30,647 nt of DNA from positions 1 to 30,647 of IMG/VR virus record IMGVR_UViG_3300032050_009633, one strand, 5' to 3'. The notes beneath the pieces were generated by a model that was not told the origin of the DNA, did no database searches, and worked only from the letters and a program-made list of their open reading frames with translations. The position numbers and the translations under genes were made by a program. Shown piece after piece: positions 1 through 8,693 of this stretch. Source of the stretch: a virus. The first letter of the stretch is position 1. Each line of letters begins with the position of its first letter.

Positions 1-371
1 GACCAAACCAAGGGACAACACTAGAACAAGGTCAATATAAAAATTTTATAACATTAAAACAATGTTTAGAATTAAGATCTAATATTCAATATGAAACTAG
101 TCCTTCGTTCGAAACTAAAGATATAAAAGATTCAGAGTTTGGTTCAAAGTATAAAGGTAAACATGTTGTGTGGACATTTAGATTTAGCCCTGAAAGATCA
201 GGAGCATATGAAGATAATGGTAACTGGATAGGTGGACTATTCAATGATCTACATCAAGTACCAATTATCAAAAAATTGAATGAAACGATAAATATTGATA
301 AAGCAGTGTTTGATATTACTGATCCTGCTTATAAAAACATTACTGTTAAAACAATACAAGACCCAATTTAA
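1..371 (+). CDS. C-terminal part of an unrecognised phage protein (5' end outside window)
   Basis: An open frame with codons starting at base 3 runs from the window edge to the TAA at 369-371, giving about 122 residues. The internal ATG at 168 is unlikely to be the true start because the frame stays open and protein-like upstream of it. The fragment is soluble-looking, mixed alpha/beta in composition, rich in Asn, Lys and Ile, with no membrane segment. I do not recognise a family. It precedes a run of small conserved phage genes, so it is probably part of the same phage block. Confidence 0.6.
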   Translation, partial: PNQGTTLEQGQYKNFITLKQCLELRSNIQYETSPSFETKDIKDSEFGSKYKGKHVVWTFRFSPERSGAYEDNGNWIGGLFNDLHQVPIIKKLNETINIDKAVFDITDPAYKNITVKTIQDPI

Positions 372-422
372 GGCATCATTAAGGCAACAAAAAAATGTAT
401 AAAAAATTAATTTTGGAGATTA

Positions 423-665
423 ATGATGTCGGGACCAACAGAAATTGAAAAAGAAAATTTAGAAGCACATGTTGAATTATGTGCCGAAAGATATAAACAA
501 TTAGAAACACGTTTAGGAACTATTGAGAATAAAGTTAATGATCTTCATATTACTATACAAAAAAGCCATTTAAACACCATTAAAATTTTAATCGGTACGG
601 CTGGTACAGTCATTGTAGGTGTATTGTCTTTACTAGGTGTTATTATAACGAAATTACCACAATAA
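423..665 (+). CDS. Small coiled-coil protein with C-terminal membrane anchor
   Basis: An 80-aa protein. Residues about 6-45 are charged and heptad-like (Glu/Lys/Leu/Ile), which suggests a coiled coil. Residues about 51-77 form one hydrophobic segment (ILIGTAGTVIVGVLSLLGVI). Two adjacent ATGs occur at 423 and 426. The GGAG at 415-418 is 7 nt from the second and only 4 nt from the first, so 426 may be the real start. This topology, a cytoplasmic coil plus one C-terminal helix, resembles XhlA-like or other accessory holin proteins, but nothing proves lysis function. Its stop overlaps the next start. Confidence 0.7.
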   Translation: MMSGPTEIEKENLEAHVELCAERYKQLETRLGTIENKVNDLHITIQKSHLNTIKILIGTAGTVIVGVLSLLGVIITKLPQ

Positions 666-955
666 TGAAAATACAAGAACTTATCCAAGAACAACAAACT
701 ATCGGTGGAGTAGGTACTACTTCAGGTATTACACAAACTATCGGCCAACCACCGGCTGCTGGTCAAGGTCAAAATCCATCAATGTCTGGAAATGTTCAAG
801 CATTATCAGATCCTAAATTACAAGCTGCTACACTTGCTCAACAAAAACAAGATCGAGAGCAGAAGAAAAAAGAAGTTGCTGATCAAATAAAATCTATGCA
901 ACAGCAATTACAAAATCTTCAAAAGCAGCAACAAGATCTAAATAAATTACAATGA
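665..955 (+). CDS. Gln-rich small phage protein
   Basis: A 96-aa protein. Residues 1-60 are low complexity with Gly, Gln, Thr and Pro. Residues 60-96 are a strongly helical Gln/Lys/Leu stretch (for example KSMQQQLQNLQKQQQ) that should form a coiled coil. The start overlaps the stop of the previous gene by one base, and the stop overlaps the next start, so translation is probably coupled. Unrecognised; this type of short coil-containing protein is common in T4-like environmental phages. Confidence 0.7.
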   Translation: MKIQELIQEQQTIGGVGTTSGITQTIGQPPAAGQGQNPSMSGNVQALSDPKLQAATLAQQKQDREQKKKEVADQIKSMQQQLQNLQKQQQDLNKLQ

Positions 956-1155
956 AAATCGTACATTTATTATCTGGCCCAGATGTTGCTTTGTCTAATC
1001 AAGAGCAACAATTCGCTAAAAAATATAATCATGTTAAAATCAATAGTTTAAGTGAGCACGAACAATGGTTGGCTCAAAACCTTGTTCGTAAAGGTATCTA
1101 TACAATAAGTAAAGATAACGAAACTTTAATTAAACGATTAGATGAAAACAAATAA
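952..1155 (+). CDS. Conserved-looking 67-aa phage protein
   Basis: A 67-aa protein starting with MKIVHLLSGPDVALSN. It is mostly helical and hydrophilic, with no membrane segment. It overlaps both neighbours (4 bases upstream, 14 bases downstream), which is typical of real, translationally coupled phage genes. I recall similar small proteins next to the following 155-aa gene in marine T4-like phages, but I cannot name a function. Confidence 0.65.
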   Translation: MKIVHLLSGPDVALSNQEQQFAKKYNHVKINSLSEHEQWLAQNLVRKGIYTISKDNETLIKRLDENK

Positions 1156-1609
1156 CGACATTTATATTAGACTTACACAACTTAACAAAGATGTTAAAGA
1201 TGATCTTAAACGTCGAGGTCTTGTGGTTCCTATAAAAAAGGACGAAGACACTATCCAATTAGATAAATTTTTGATTAAAAAAATTGATAACGGTTTCTAT
1301 AATATTTTGAACATTAGAGGTAATGAAATCGTCCACGGTATAAACTTACCTCAAACTGCTGTTATCCTGGCTAATAAACTTGCATTAGGAAAATGGCTAG
1401 ACTTAGAATTATTACAGTATGATAAAAAGTACGGGTTCGCTATGTTCGACGAATTAGTGCATAAGAGATCTATACAAAATAGTTTAAAGAAAAAAGAATA
1501 CGATCGTGCTGAACTTATGCAAAACAAATATTCGATCGCTAAACATAAAAGAAATTATTATAAGAAACTCATAATCAATGACTATCAAAAACTATTGAAG
1601 TTTAGATAA
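1142..1609 (+). CDS. Conserved hypothetical phage protein (155 aa)
   Basis: A basic 155-aa protein. The N-terminal half has short beta-like stretches ending in a conserved-looking INLPQTAVILANKLALGKW segment at about residues 68-86. The C-terminal half is Lys/Arg-rich and helical. The pattern (FLIKK, GNEIV, LPQTA, ALGKW, then a basic helical tail) matches a protein I associate with many marine T4-like myoviruses, where it lies beside head or prohead genes. No enzymatic motif is visible. Its stop codon lies inside the late-promoter-like motif that serves the next gene. Confidence 0.7.
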   Translation: MKTNNDIYIRLTQLNKDVKDDLKRRGLVVPIKKDEDTIQLDKFLIKKIDNGFYNILNIRGNEIVHGINLPQTAVILANKLALGKWLDLELLQYDKKYGFAMFDELVHKRSIQNSLKKKEYDRAELMQNKYSIAKHKRNYYKKLIINDYQKLLKFR

Positions 1610-1612
1610 ATA
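1605..1612 (+). promoter_or_regulatory. Candidate T4-type late promoter GATAAATA
   Basis: GATAAATA overlaps the stop of the upstream gene and lies 24 nt before the ATG at 1637. T4 late promoters have TATAAATA at -10 and no -35, and related marine phages use NATAAATA. The same motif at the same distance precedes several other structural genes here. In A+T-rich DNA a single match means little; the repeated placement is the evidence. Confidence 0.4.
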
Positions 1613-1636
1613 AAATATCGTTCATATGGAAATGCT

Positions 1637-3088
1637 ATGAAAACTTCTGATTTTAGAAAACAATTAACAAGTTCTCAATTACGTGAGAACATGAGCAAAA
1701 TGTTTGGTATGCAAGTTACTCTAGAAAAATATTCTAGAGAACAATTAGAAGACATGCGTAACAAACTACGTACACGCATGTTTCAACATGAGGGTCAGTC
1801 TGGTATTAATGACCTACTTACTAATGAAACATATCAAAAAGACAAAGCTATGTTAGCTTTGCTTAACACAAGGATTAAAGAAATGCTAGGTGAAGACATC
1901 AAAAAACTTAAAGACAAAATGGTCGAACTAAGTGAAGCAAAAAAAGGTGTCCGTGCACCTAAATTTACTAAAAAGGCCCAAGGTACCAAAGCCGCTCAAG
2001 ATTATGACGGTGATGGAACAATAGAAGAACCAAAAGACGAAGTATGGGGTTCACGTGCCAGAGCTGCTGCTCAAGCTGGTAAACCTTTCCAAGAAGGTAT
2101 GAAAGATAAAGTTTGCTCTAAATGCGGTGAAAAGCATACAGGTAAATGTCCAGTAGAAGAAGGCTTTGATGATATGGAAAAAGCTGTTGCCGATCGTGCA
2201 GCAGCTGATAAAAAGAAAAAAGGTACAGGTAAGTTTGATGTAAAGAAAACAACAACCGGTACTAAGTATACCCGTAAACCAGAAACTTTCGATGACGGCG
2301 GCAAAGACAAAGATATGAAGAAGGCCGAAAAGAAGACTAGTGAATCAGTTGTTTCAGAAAAGGCCGAAAGCAAATCTCAACAACAAGCCGCTGGTATTGC
2401 ATTAGCTGCAAAGCGCTCTGGCAAAGCTCCTAAGAAAGGAACAGCTAGCGCCGAAATGGCAAAAATGCCTAAAAAAGAATTAGAGAAGTTTGCAAAAACA
2501 AAGCATAAGGGATTGCCTGAAAAGAAAAAGAAAACAGATGAATCTATTTTAGCATTCCGTGCTAATGTAAAACTTGTTAACGAAGGTCTACGTCGTTTAA
2601 TAAATGAAGACGAAGAAGAAAAAGCAAAGGCAATTACTGCTGCAAGTGATATGGCTAATGACTTTACTAGCTGGATGCAACGTGTTGGTCAATATCAAAC
2701 AAAAGTTATGATTGAACTAAGCGATGAAATTCGTCATAATTTTGGTCAAGCTGAAGCAGAAGCATTTAAACAAGCAGTTGGTCCTGCTTTGAGCGCTACA
2801 CTAGAAGTATTAACACAACAACGTGAAGCAATTAGTAATGCTATCGCAGCTCTTGCTGGAGAACAACCTCCTGCAACACCAATGGGAGCAGAACCTGGTA
2901 TGGAACCGGCAGCTGAAATGCCAATGGAACCAGCAGGTCCTGATGAAATGAACACTCCTCCTGCAGATGAATTTGCTGCTAGCGATGCTGCCGCAGGTGC
3001 AGGTACACCAGGTCGTGAAATGCGCGAAAGTCGATTTGTTCGTAAATTGGCCGAGAGCCACTCTATTATTAGCAAGCTAGCAAAATAA
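1637..3088 (+). CDS. Long charged phage protein, possible prohead-core/scaffold or virion protein
   Basis: A 483-aa protein. Residues 1-100 are helical (QLRENMSKMFGMQVTLEKYS and following). Residues 100-310 are very rich in Lys, Ala, Glu and Gly and look disordered. A CxxC...HxxxC cluster at about residues 159-171 (KVCSKCGEKHTGKCP) may bind zinc. Residues 320-405 are helical again, then a Pro/Ala/Met-rich linker leads to a short basic C-terminal helix. The N-terminal region resembles conserved proteins of marine T4-like phages found near capsid genes. A scaffold-type role is inferred from composition and position only. A late-promoter-like motif precedes it and the next ATG overlaps its stop. 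Confidence 0.7.
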   Translation: MKTSDFRKQLTSSQLRENMSKMFGMQVTLEKYSREQLEDMRNKLRTRMFQHEGQSGINDLLTNETYQKDKAMLALLNTRIKEMLGEDIKKLKDKMVELSEAKKGVRAPKFTKKAQGTKAAQDYDGDGTIEEPKDEVWGSRARAAAQAGKPFQEGMKDKVCSKCGEKHTGKCPVEEGFDDMEKAVADRAAADKKKKGTGKFDVKKTTTGTKYTRKPETFDDGGKDKDMKKAEKKTSESVVSEKAESKSQQQAAGIALAAKRSGKAPKKGTASAEMAKMPKKELEKFAKTKHKGLPEKKKKTDESILAFRANVKLVNEGLRRLINEDEEEKAKAITAASDMANDFTSWMQRVGQYQTKVMIELSDEIRHNFGQAEAEAFKQAVGPALSATLEVLTQQREAISNAIAALAGEQPPATPMGAEPGMEPAAEMPMEPAGPDEMNTPPADEFAASDAAAGAGTPGREMRESRFVRKLAESHSIISKLAK

Positions 3089-3438
3089 TGAAATTATTTG
3101 AAATAGCAAGCCCCCAGGACGCTAAAACAGTTTTAGATGTTATTAAGGGCTTGGCTAATAAAGATAGAATTCCTAGTGAAATTCCATTCGCTGCCTTTAA
3201 GAATTATATTAAAGGCGACGAAATTGGCGTAGGTACACCAGAGGCATTGGTTGCATTTAAAAATCAAGTTGACCCTACCGGTGATGTTATTCAAGATGTT
3301 CTAGATAACGGAACTGTTGTGCTTAATACTAAAATAAAAGGTAATGCACAAGACCAAACTCCTGTTCCTGGATCTAGCCCTAGTGTAGATCAAATGGCAT
3401 CAAGCGCAGCTAGTAAAGCAATTAGCTCAAACATTTGA
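3088..3438 (+). CDS. Unrecognised phage protein (116 aa)
   Basis: A 116-aa protein beginning MKLFEIASPQDAKTVLDVIK. The first 60 residues look folded and helical; the tail from about residue 90 is Ser/Ala/Pro-rich and probably flexible. Its start overlaps the stop of the preceding 483-aa protein by one base, so the two are likely co-expressed. The MKLFEI start is shared by many small phage virion-region proteins, but no function can be assigned. Confidence 0.65.
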   Translation: MKLFEIASPQDAKTVLDVIKGLANKDRIPSEIPFAAFKNYIKGDEIGVGTPEALVAFKNQVDPTGDVIQDVLDNGTVVLNTKIKGNAQDQTPVPGSSPSVDQMASSAASKAISSNI

Positions 3439-3463
3439 CATTTGCAAATTAACTAGGTATAAT
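3435..3463 (+). promoter_or_regulatory. Sigma-70 consensus promoter (TTGACA-17-TATAAT)
   Basis: TTGACA at 3435-3440 and TATAAT at 3458-3463 are both perfect consensus hexamers with an ideal 17-bp spacer. The expected transcription start (about 3470) falls at or next to the ATG at 3471, so the transcript would be leaderless or nearly so. The promoter begins inside the stop codon region of the upstream gene. Confidence 0.85.
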
Positions 3464-3470
3464 TAAAGTT

Positions 3471-4196
3471 ATGCCTATTTTTAACCCTCCTATATTTGTA
3501 GAACGTTTTCAATATAAAAACTGCGTTCAAATTAACGATCCTGTAACACGTAAACGTGTATATCAAACACCCGACGGTGAATCACTCCCTAGTGTAACTA
3601 CTATCCTTAGTTCCACGAAAGATATGACCCATCTTAACGAATGGCGAAAACGTATCGGTGAGGATAAAGCTAATCAAATCACTAAAGAGGCTGCTGGGGT
3701 AGGAACCGCTATGCACGCCAACTTAGAAAGATTCATTGCTGGCCTACAACGACAACCGGGAAATAATCCTGTACATGTTCAAGCTAATAAAATGGCTGAC
3801 ATAATTATCGAAAACGGTTTGAACAAAGTTAACGAAGTTTGGGCAATGGAACAAAGTTTATACTTTCCTGGTCTTTACTCTGGTACTACTGATTTGGTAG
3901 GTGTTTATGACAACCAGCCTGCTGTTATGGACTATAAACAAACTAATAAACCAAAAAAAGAAGAATGGATTGAAGATTATAAAATCCAGTTAACTGCGTA
4001 TATTATGGCTCATAATGAAGTCTATGGTACAGATATTCGCAGAGGAGTTGTGTTTATGTGTTCAAGAGATTTACAATATCAACAGTTTGATTTATATCCC
4101 GATGAGTTTGAACATTGGAAAAATCGTTGGTTAGATAAAGTAGAAGAGTACTACACTACAGGAATGCAAGGACTTAAACAGCTTCTAACTGGATAA
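3471..4196 (+). CDS. MGME1-like PD-(D/E)XK exonuclease
   Basis: A 241-aa protein with the layout of phage PD-(D/E)XK nucleases related to mitochondrial MGME1 and to cyanophage exonucleases: PSVTTILS at residues 40-47, GTAMHANLE at about 78-86, Glu127, Asp141 in GTTDLVG, the catalytic DYK at 154-156, and Gln173 in YKIQLTAY. These supply the metal-binding Asp, the Asp-X-Lys and the Gln of the RecB-like fold. It should degrade single-stranded DNA ends in the cytoplasm during recombination or replication. It has its own consensus promoter with no visible Shine-Dalgarno site, unlike its neighbours. The start is supported by homologous-looking sequence right from the N-terminus. Confidence 0.88.
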   Translation: MPIFNPPIFVERFQYKNCVQINDPVTRKRVYQTPDGESLPSVTTILSSTKDMTHLNEWRKRIGEDKANQITKEAAGVGTAMHANLERFIAGLQRQPGNNPVHVQANKMADIIIENGLNKVNEVWAMEQSLYFPGLYSGTTDLVGVYDNQPAVMDYKQTNKPKKEEWIEDYKIQLTAYIMAHNEVYGTDIRRGVVFMCSRDLQYQQFDLYPDEFEHWKNRWLDKVEEYYTTGMQGLKQLLTG

Positions 4197-4199
4197 ATA
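4192..4199 (+). promoter_or_regulatory. Candidate T4-type late promoter GATAAATA
   Basis: GATAAATA overlaps the exonuclease stop codon and lies 21 nt before the tail-spike ATG at 4221. It is identical to the motif at 1605 and similarly spaced. GGGGAT at 4208-4213 may serve as ribosome binding site. Confidence 0.45.
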
Positions 4200-4220
4200 T
4201 CCTATATAGGGGATATTACA

Positions 4221-5855
4221 ATGGCTGTAGTGGAAATTGCTCGAATACAAGTACGTAGAGGACAAGAAAATCAAACTGGTGTCCCTCAACTGGCCAGCGG
4301 CGAATTCGGTTGGGCAGTAGACACCGAACGTTTATATATTGGCTTATCAAGAGAAGATGGCGGAGCCCGAAATGATAACGTAGAAATTCTTACAGAAAAT
4401 CACTTAAGAAATTTCTTTAGTACATTATCTCCACTTGCATCTACTGCAAGCTATGTTTACAGAGTAGGTACATTGATAACTGCTCAAGATAACATAAATG
4501 AATACGAACGCTCAATTCAAGATAGATTAGACGAACTAGATGTTAATATCGAAAACTTTGGATCAGTAGCCCAAGGTGGTGACGATACTGCTGTATTACA
4601 ATATGCAATTGATAATCTTTTCTTAAATGCAGCTACACTACCGGGAAATCCTGCTAGAACATTAGTATTACCAACAGGTACTTTAAAAATATCCGAATCA
4701 ATTTATATTCCAAAAAATACTAGAATTGTTGGACAAGGTCCCGGAAAAACAAAATTGCTTATTACTTCAACAGGTAGTCATGCACTACAAACAGTCGATT
4801 CTACTAGTGCAGGCGGAGTTAGCTTTATAACATTTCCTAGCATAAACAGTAATACTAAACCTGACTATGTTCATATAGAAGGTTTAACTATTGAAGTAGA
4901 TTCATCTTTAGTTACAACTGAAGCTCTTAGCCTTATAAGTTTAGATTGTGCCAGTAATGCAATTGTACGTGATGTTAACTTTAAAGGATATTATACTGTA
5001 ACATCACCAGCAAATAAAAATAATGCAGGCATTGATATTAGAGGTTCGGCTTCAGTAACTTCGGAAAATATTTTTGTTGATAATTGTACATTCGAAGGAT
5101 TGTACTACGGTGTTAAATCAAATCATGATATACTAAATCCTCAAATACATAATTGTAAATTTAATGATCTAAATAGAGGTATTGTATTCAATGATCCTAT
5201 TGATCCAATAGCTAGTATCGGCCCACGTTTTTGTAGAATTACTAATAATAGATTTAAAAATATTGCACAACAAGCAATATATGCCGGTGCTAGTATATCT
5301 ACTACATCAACTAATCACTTATCAATGTACAATCAATTTATTAATGTTGGAAATAACATTGTGTGGGGTGAACTATCAACTACAGGAACATCTGTAATTA
5401 AATTTGAAAGCGAAGAAAATATTAGTATACATGATTATTTTAATAGACATGAAGTTCAATATTCTAATGCAGGAACAACATTAAAATATAATAGTCTAAT
5501 TGAAGGTAATGCTGATATTATTTTATCTAATAACAGATCTGTTGTTATTCCTGCTGGTCTCACAAAATGTGTTTTACGTATAGCAATTACTGATTACGAA
5601 CAATACATGGTTATTAAATATAATGCATCAAGTGTATTACCAGTATCTCGCTCAGGATCTTTAGATATTAATATAGGTAGAGACACAGATCCAACAGTGA
5701 GTATTACTGATAATTATAATTATGTTTCCGCAGCCGAAGGTAGTATAACTTGGGAAACCATTGTTGACTCCACAAACAAATGGGTTGAATTAAGAGCCAC
5801 TAATGATGATGGCGACCCATTAACTATAGAACACAAAACAACTTTAATGGTATAA
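4221..5855 (+). CDS. Tail spike/fibre protein with Mtd-like N-terminus and beta-helix
   Basis: A 544-aa virion protein. Residues 1-45 (RIQVRRGQENQTGVPQLASG, then EFGWAVDTERLYIG) match the N-terminal repeat of the major tropism determinant family, a domain common in phage fibre and baseplate proteins. Residues about 110-420 contain pectate-lyase-like right-handed beta-helix sequence with repeated Asn-rich turns (VDNCTFEGLYYGV, HNCKFNDLNRGI, RITNNRFKNI). The C-terminal 110 residues look like a beta-sandwich. It probably recognises or degrades surface polysaccharide. It is followed immediately by a small conserved gene (stop at 5855, ATG at 5856). Confidence 0.85.
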   Translation: MAVVEIARIQVRRGQENQTGVPQLASGEFGWAVDTERLYIGLSREDGGARNDNVEILTENHLRNFFSTLSPLASTASYVYRVGTLITAQDNINEYERSIQDRLDELDVNIENFGSVAQGGDDTAVLQYAIDNLFLNAATLPGNPARTLVLPTGTLKISESIYIPKNTRIVGQGPGKTKLLITSTGSHALQTVDSTSAGGVSFITFPSINSNTKPDYVHIEGLTIEVDSSLVTTEALSLISLDCASNAIVRDVNFKGYYTVTSPANKNNAGIDIRGSASVTSENIFVDNCTFEGLYYGVKSNHDILNPQIHNCKFNDLNRGIVFNDPIDPIASIGPRFCRITNNRFKNIAQQAIYAGASISTTSTNHLSMYNQFINVGNNIVWGELSTTGTSVIKFESEENISIHDYFNRHEVQYSNAGTTLKYNSLIEGNADIILSNNRSVVIPAGLTKCVLRIAITDYEQYMVIKYNASSVLPVSRSGSLDINIGRDTDPTVSITDNYNYVSAAEGSITWETIVDSTNKWVELRATNDDGDPLTIEHKTTLMV

Positions 5856-6290
5856 ATGTTTAATCAATCTGTAGATCAAAGATTAACAGAATGGATTAAT
5901 TGTAGAAATACACTGGAAGTTATTGAAGATCCATTACAATACGTTTGGGACTTTTGGCATCCAGCTCCATTCATTCCCTATAATAAAAATATAGATCCCT
6001 ACTTTAAAAGAAATTGGCCTAGCCCATGGGAAATAATTGCCGAAAACAAATACGACGATTTTACTAGAGCATTAATGATATCTTGGACTCTTAAATTAAC
6101 TAAGAAATTCAACCAATCTAAGATAGAAATAAAAACTTTAGTAGACTCTGAACACGAAAGAGAGTATAATCTAGTGTTTGTAGACGATAATTATGTTATT
6201 AACTATAGTGATAACGGGCCTGTTTCTGTATTAGACTTAATCGGTTCATTTAGACTACAAAATCTAATAGAAGTTGATACCCCAAGGTAA
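5856..6290 (+). CDS. Conserved hypothetical phage protein (144 aa)
   Basis: A 144-aa soluble protein rich in aromatic residues (DPLQYVWDFWHPAPFIPYNK at about residues 26-45, NWPSPWEIIAENKYDDFT at about 53-70). The pattern 'fW...PF.PYN...DP......WP.PWEII.ENKYDDFT' recurs in marine T4-like phages next to fibre genes, to my recollection. No catalytic motif is evident. It starts directly after the tail-spike stop, so it may help that protein fold or attach, but this is inference from position only. Confidence 0.7.
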   Translation: MFNQSVDQRLTEWINCRNTLEVIEDPLQYVWDFWHPAPFIPYNKNIDPYFKRNWPSPWEIIAENKYDDFTRALMISWTLKLTKKFNQSKIEIKTLVDSEHEREYNLVFVDDNYVINYSDNGPVSVLDLIGSFRLQNLIEVDTPR

Positions 6291-6293
6291 ATA
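6286..6293 (+). promoter_or_regulatory. Weak late-promoter-like motif GGTAAATA before nrdA
   Basis: GGTAAATA overlaps the upstream stop codon and lies 33 nt before the nrdA ATG. It differs from NATAAATA at one base. AAGAGG at 6312-6317 is the likely ribosome binding site. No sigma-70 hexamer pair was found here. Confidence 0.25.
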
Positions 6294-6326
6294 TCTTCCT
6301 GAAATAATAATAAGAGGTTTTTAAAT

Positions 6327-8678
6327 ATGATCACAGTGGTCAAAAGAAATGGGGAATCTGTTCCTTTAGATATTTCTAAAATTCAAAGGCAGGTTGCTTA
6401 TGATTGCAAAGGAATAGACGGTGTTAGTCCAAGTATGATTGAAATCAAGGCTCAACTTGAATTCCATGATGGGATGACCACAAAAACTATCGATGAATTG
6501 CTGTTAAAAGCAATGGTTGATTTAATCGACGAAACAGAGAACTCCGAGATTAATAATGTTAACTATCAATATGTGGCAGGACGTCAAAAGGTCAGTATGC
6601 TACGAAAAGAAGTCTACGGAAGATATACTCCTCCTCCGCTTTATGAAATTGTAAAAAAGAATATCGAATTGGGAATGTATACTCCTGATTTACTTAAATG
6701 GTATTCTAAAGAAGAATGGGATATTATCGACCTATTCATAGACCACGGTAAAGACGAAGATTATACCTATGCAGCTATTGCTCAACTTGCTGAAAAATAT
6801 CTTGTACAAAATCGAGCAACGGGAAAAATTTACGAAACACCACAGGTAAGATATGCAATTGCTGCTGCAACTGCTTTCCACGCAGAACCACAAGATAAAA
6901 GATTGAAATATGTTAAAGAATATTATGAGTGCGCTAGTGATGGTCACTTTACTTTAGCAACTCCTGTGCTTGCTGGGTTGGGTACTACTACTAAACAATT
7001 TAGTAGCTGCGTTCTTATTTCTAGTGACGATACCTTGGATAGTATATTTGCTGCTGGCGAAATGATGGCCAAATATGCTTCAAAACGAGCCGGAATTGGC
7101 TTGGAAATTGGCCGAATTCGACCCTTAGGAGCACCAATTCGTAATGGAGAAATTAAACATACGGGTATGATACCATTCTTGAAAAAATGGTATGCGGATC
7201 TACGTTCATGCTCACAAGGTGGTATCCGTAACGCAAGTTGCACAATTACTTTTCCTATTTGGCACTATCAATTTGAAGACCTAATTGTTCTAAAAAATAA
7301 TCAAGGAACAGAAGAAACTCGTGTACGTCAAATGGATTATTCTGTAGTCGTTAATGCTATGTTTTGGCGTAGGTTTAAACACGGTGAAGATATAACACTT
7401 TTTGATCCGCACGAAGTTCCGGATCTTTACGAAGCATATTATAGAGATACTAAAGAATTTGAAAAACTATACTTACATTATGAGCAAGATAAAACAAAAA
7501 AGAAAAAAGTTATATCCGCCGAAGAACTTTTCAAGAACGGCATACTTAAAGAGCGTACGGATACTGGAAGAATCTACCTTGTCAACATCGACAACGTTAT
7601 CAACCAAGGCCCATTTGATACAAAGACTGACCCGATATATCAATCAAATCTCTGTCAAGAAATACTCTTGCCCACCAAACCTTTTCAACGAATTGAAGAC
7701 CCGGAGGGGAGAATTGCTCTTTGCACTCTTGGATCGATAAATTGGGGTGCTTTCCGCAACCCTCAAGATATGCGTAAAGCATGTCGTGTACTTGTTCGTA
7801 GCTTGAGTAACTTACTTAACTATCAAGACTTCTTGAGCATTCAAAGTAAATTGGCTAATGAAGACTTTGAACCACTTGGTGTTGGTATTACTAACTTAGC
7901 ATATTGGCATGCACGTCGTAATTTAAAATATGGTGAGACTGATGCACTTGCCGAAGTTAAACGTTGGATGGAACATCAAGCATATTATCTAACTGAAACT
8001 AGCGTTGAACTAGCACAAGAACGTGGTGCTTGCAAACGTAGCGAATTCACTTACTATGGCAAAGGTGTCTTTCCTTGGGAACGTAGAGCCGCTGGTGTGA
8101 ATGAATTAACTGACTTTACTCCTAAATTAGATTGGGAATTGTTACGTACAAAAATGAAACAATATGGTATACGTAATGGAACCCTAATGGCAGTGGCTCC
8201 TGTTGAGTCTAGTAGTGTCGTCCTTAATTCTACCAACGGCATAGAAATGCCTATGGAAATGATCAGCGTTAAAGAAAGTAAAGCCGGCTCATTTGTACAG
8301 GTTGTTCCGGATTACAAACGATTAAAGAATCGTTATCAACTAATGTGGGAACAAACTGATTGTATCGGTTATCTTAAAACGGCCGCTGTACTAGCAGCCT
8401 ATATTGATCAATCACTTTCTACAAATACTTTTTATAATCCAGCACATTTTAAGGGCGCAAAAGTCCCTGGAACTTTAATTTCTAAAAACTTAATGCTGGC
8501 TTACAAATGGGGATTAAAAACTATATACTATAGTTTAATTAATAAAGTAGGTGCTAAGGCAAATATAACAGGAACAAATATGTATCCGTTATTAACTGGA
8601 ACTACAATTCCTGCTGTTGGCATTACATCTCCTCTGAATACAACAGCAGATGAAGATTGCGAAGCTTGTAAACTCTAA
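6327..8678 (+). CDS. nrdA: Class Ia ribonucleoside-diphosphate reductase, alpha subunit
   Basis: A 783-aa protein that reduces ribonucleoside diphosphates to deoxy forms with NrdB, feeding phage DNA synthesis. An ATP-cone-like regulatory domain spans about residues 1-90 (VVKRNGESVPLDISKI). The active site is complete: Cys228 in FSSCVLIS, Asn441/Cys443/Glu445 in NLCQE, and Cys466 in IALCTLGS. The C-terminus carries the electron-relay pair CEACKL, and a YY pair for radical transfer lies in GLKTIYYS. Length is close to the E. coli enzyme (761 aa). It heads an operon with nrdB and glutaredoxin. No intein or frameshift is seen. Confidence 0.97.
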   Translation: MITVVKRNGESVPLDISKIQRQVAYDCKGIDGVSPSMIEIKAQLEFHDGMTTKTIDELLLKAMVDLIDETENSEINNVNYQYVAGRQKVSMLRKEVYGRYTPPPLYEIVKKNIELGMYTPDLLKWYSKEEWDIIDLFIDHGKDEDYTYAAIAQLAEKYLVQNRATGKIYETPQVRYAIAAATAFHAEPQDKRLKYVKEYYECASDGHFTLATPVLAGLGTTTKQFSSCVLISSDDTLDSIFAAGEMMAKYASKRAGIGLEIGRIRPLGAPIRNGEIKHTGMIPFLKKWYADLRSCSQGGIRNASCTITFPIWHYQFEDLIVLKNNQGTEETRVRQMDYSVVVNAMFWRRFKHGEDITLFDPHEVPDLYEAYYRDTKEFEKLYLHYEQDKTKKKKVISAEELFKNGILKERTDTGRIYLVNIDNVINQGPFDTKTDPIYQSNLCQEILLPTKPFQRIEDPEGRIALCTLGSINWGAFRNPQDMRKACRVLVRSLSNLLNYQDFLSIQSKLANEDFEPLGVGITNLAYWHARRNLKYGETDALAEVKRWMEHQAYYLTETSVELAQERGACKRSEFTYYGKGVFPWERRAAGVNELTDFTPKLDWELLRTKMKQYGIRNGTLMAVAPVESSSVVLNSTNGIEMPMEMISVKESKAGSFVQVVPDYKRLKNRYQLMWEQTDCIGYLKTAAVLAAYIDQSLSTNTFYNPAHFKGAKVPGTLISKNLMLAYKWGLKTIYYSLINKVGAKANITGTNMYPLLTGTTIPAVGITSPLNTTADEDCEACKL

Positions 8679-8693
8679 ATTAGGAATCACACT

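Noticed and set aside
2071-3075. Minus-strand open frames opposite the long charged gene
   Set aside because: They are mirror frames of Ala/Lys-rich coding sequence, have no ribosome binding site, and the + strand protein is continuous.
7402-7740. A 112-aa + frame inside nrdA
   Set aside because: It lies wholly within nrdA in another frame, and nrdA is intact with all catalytic residues.
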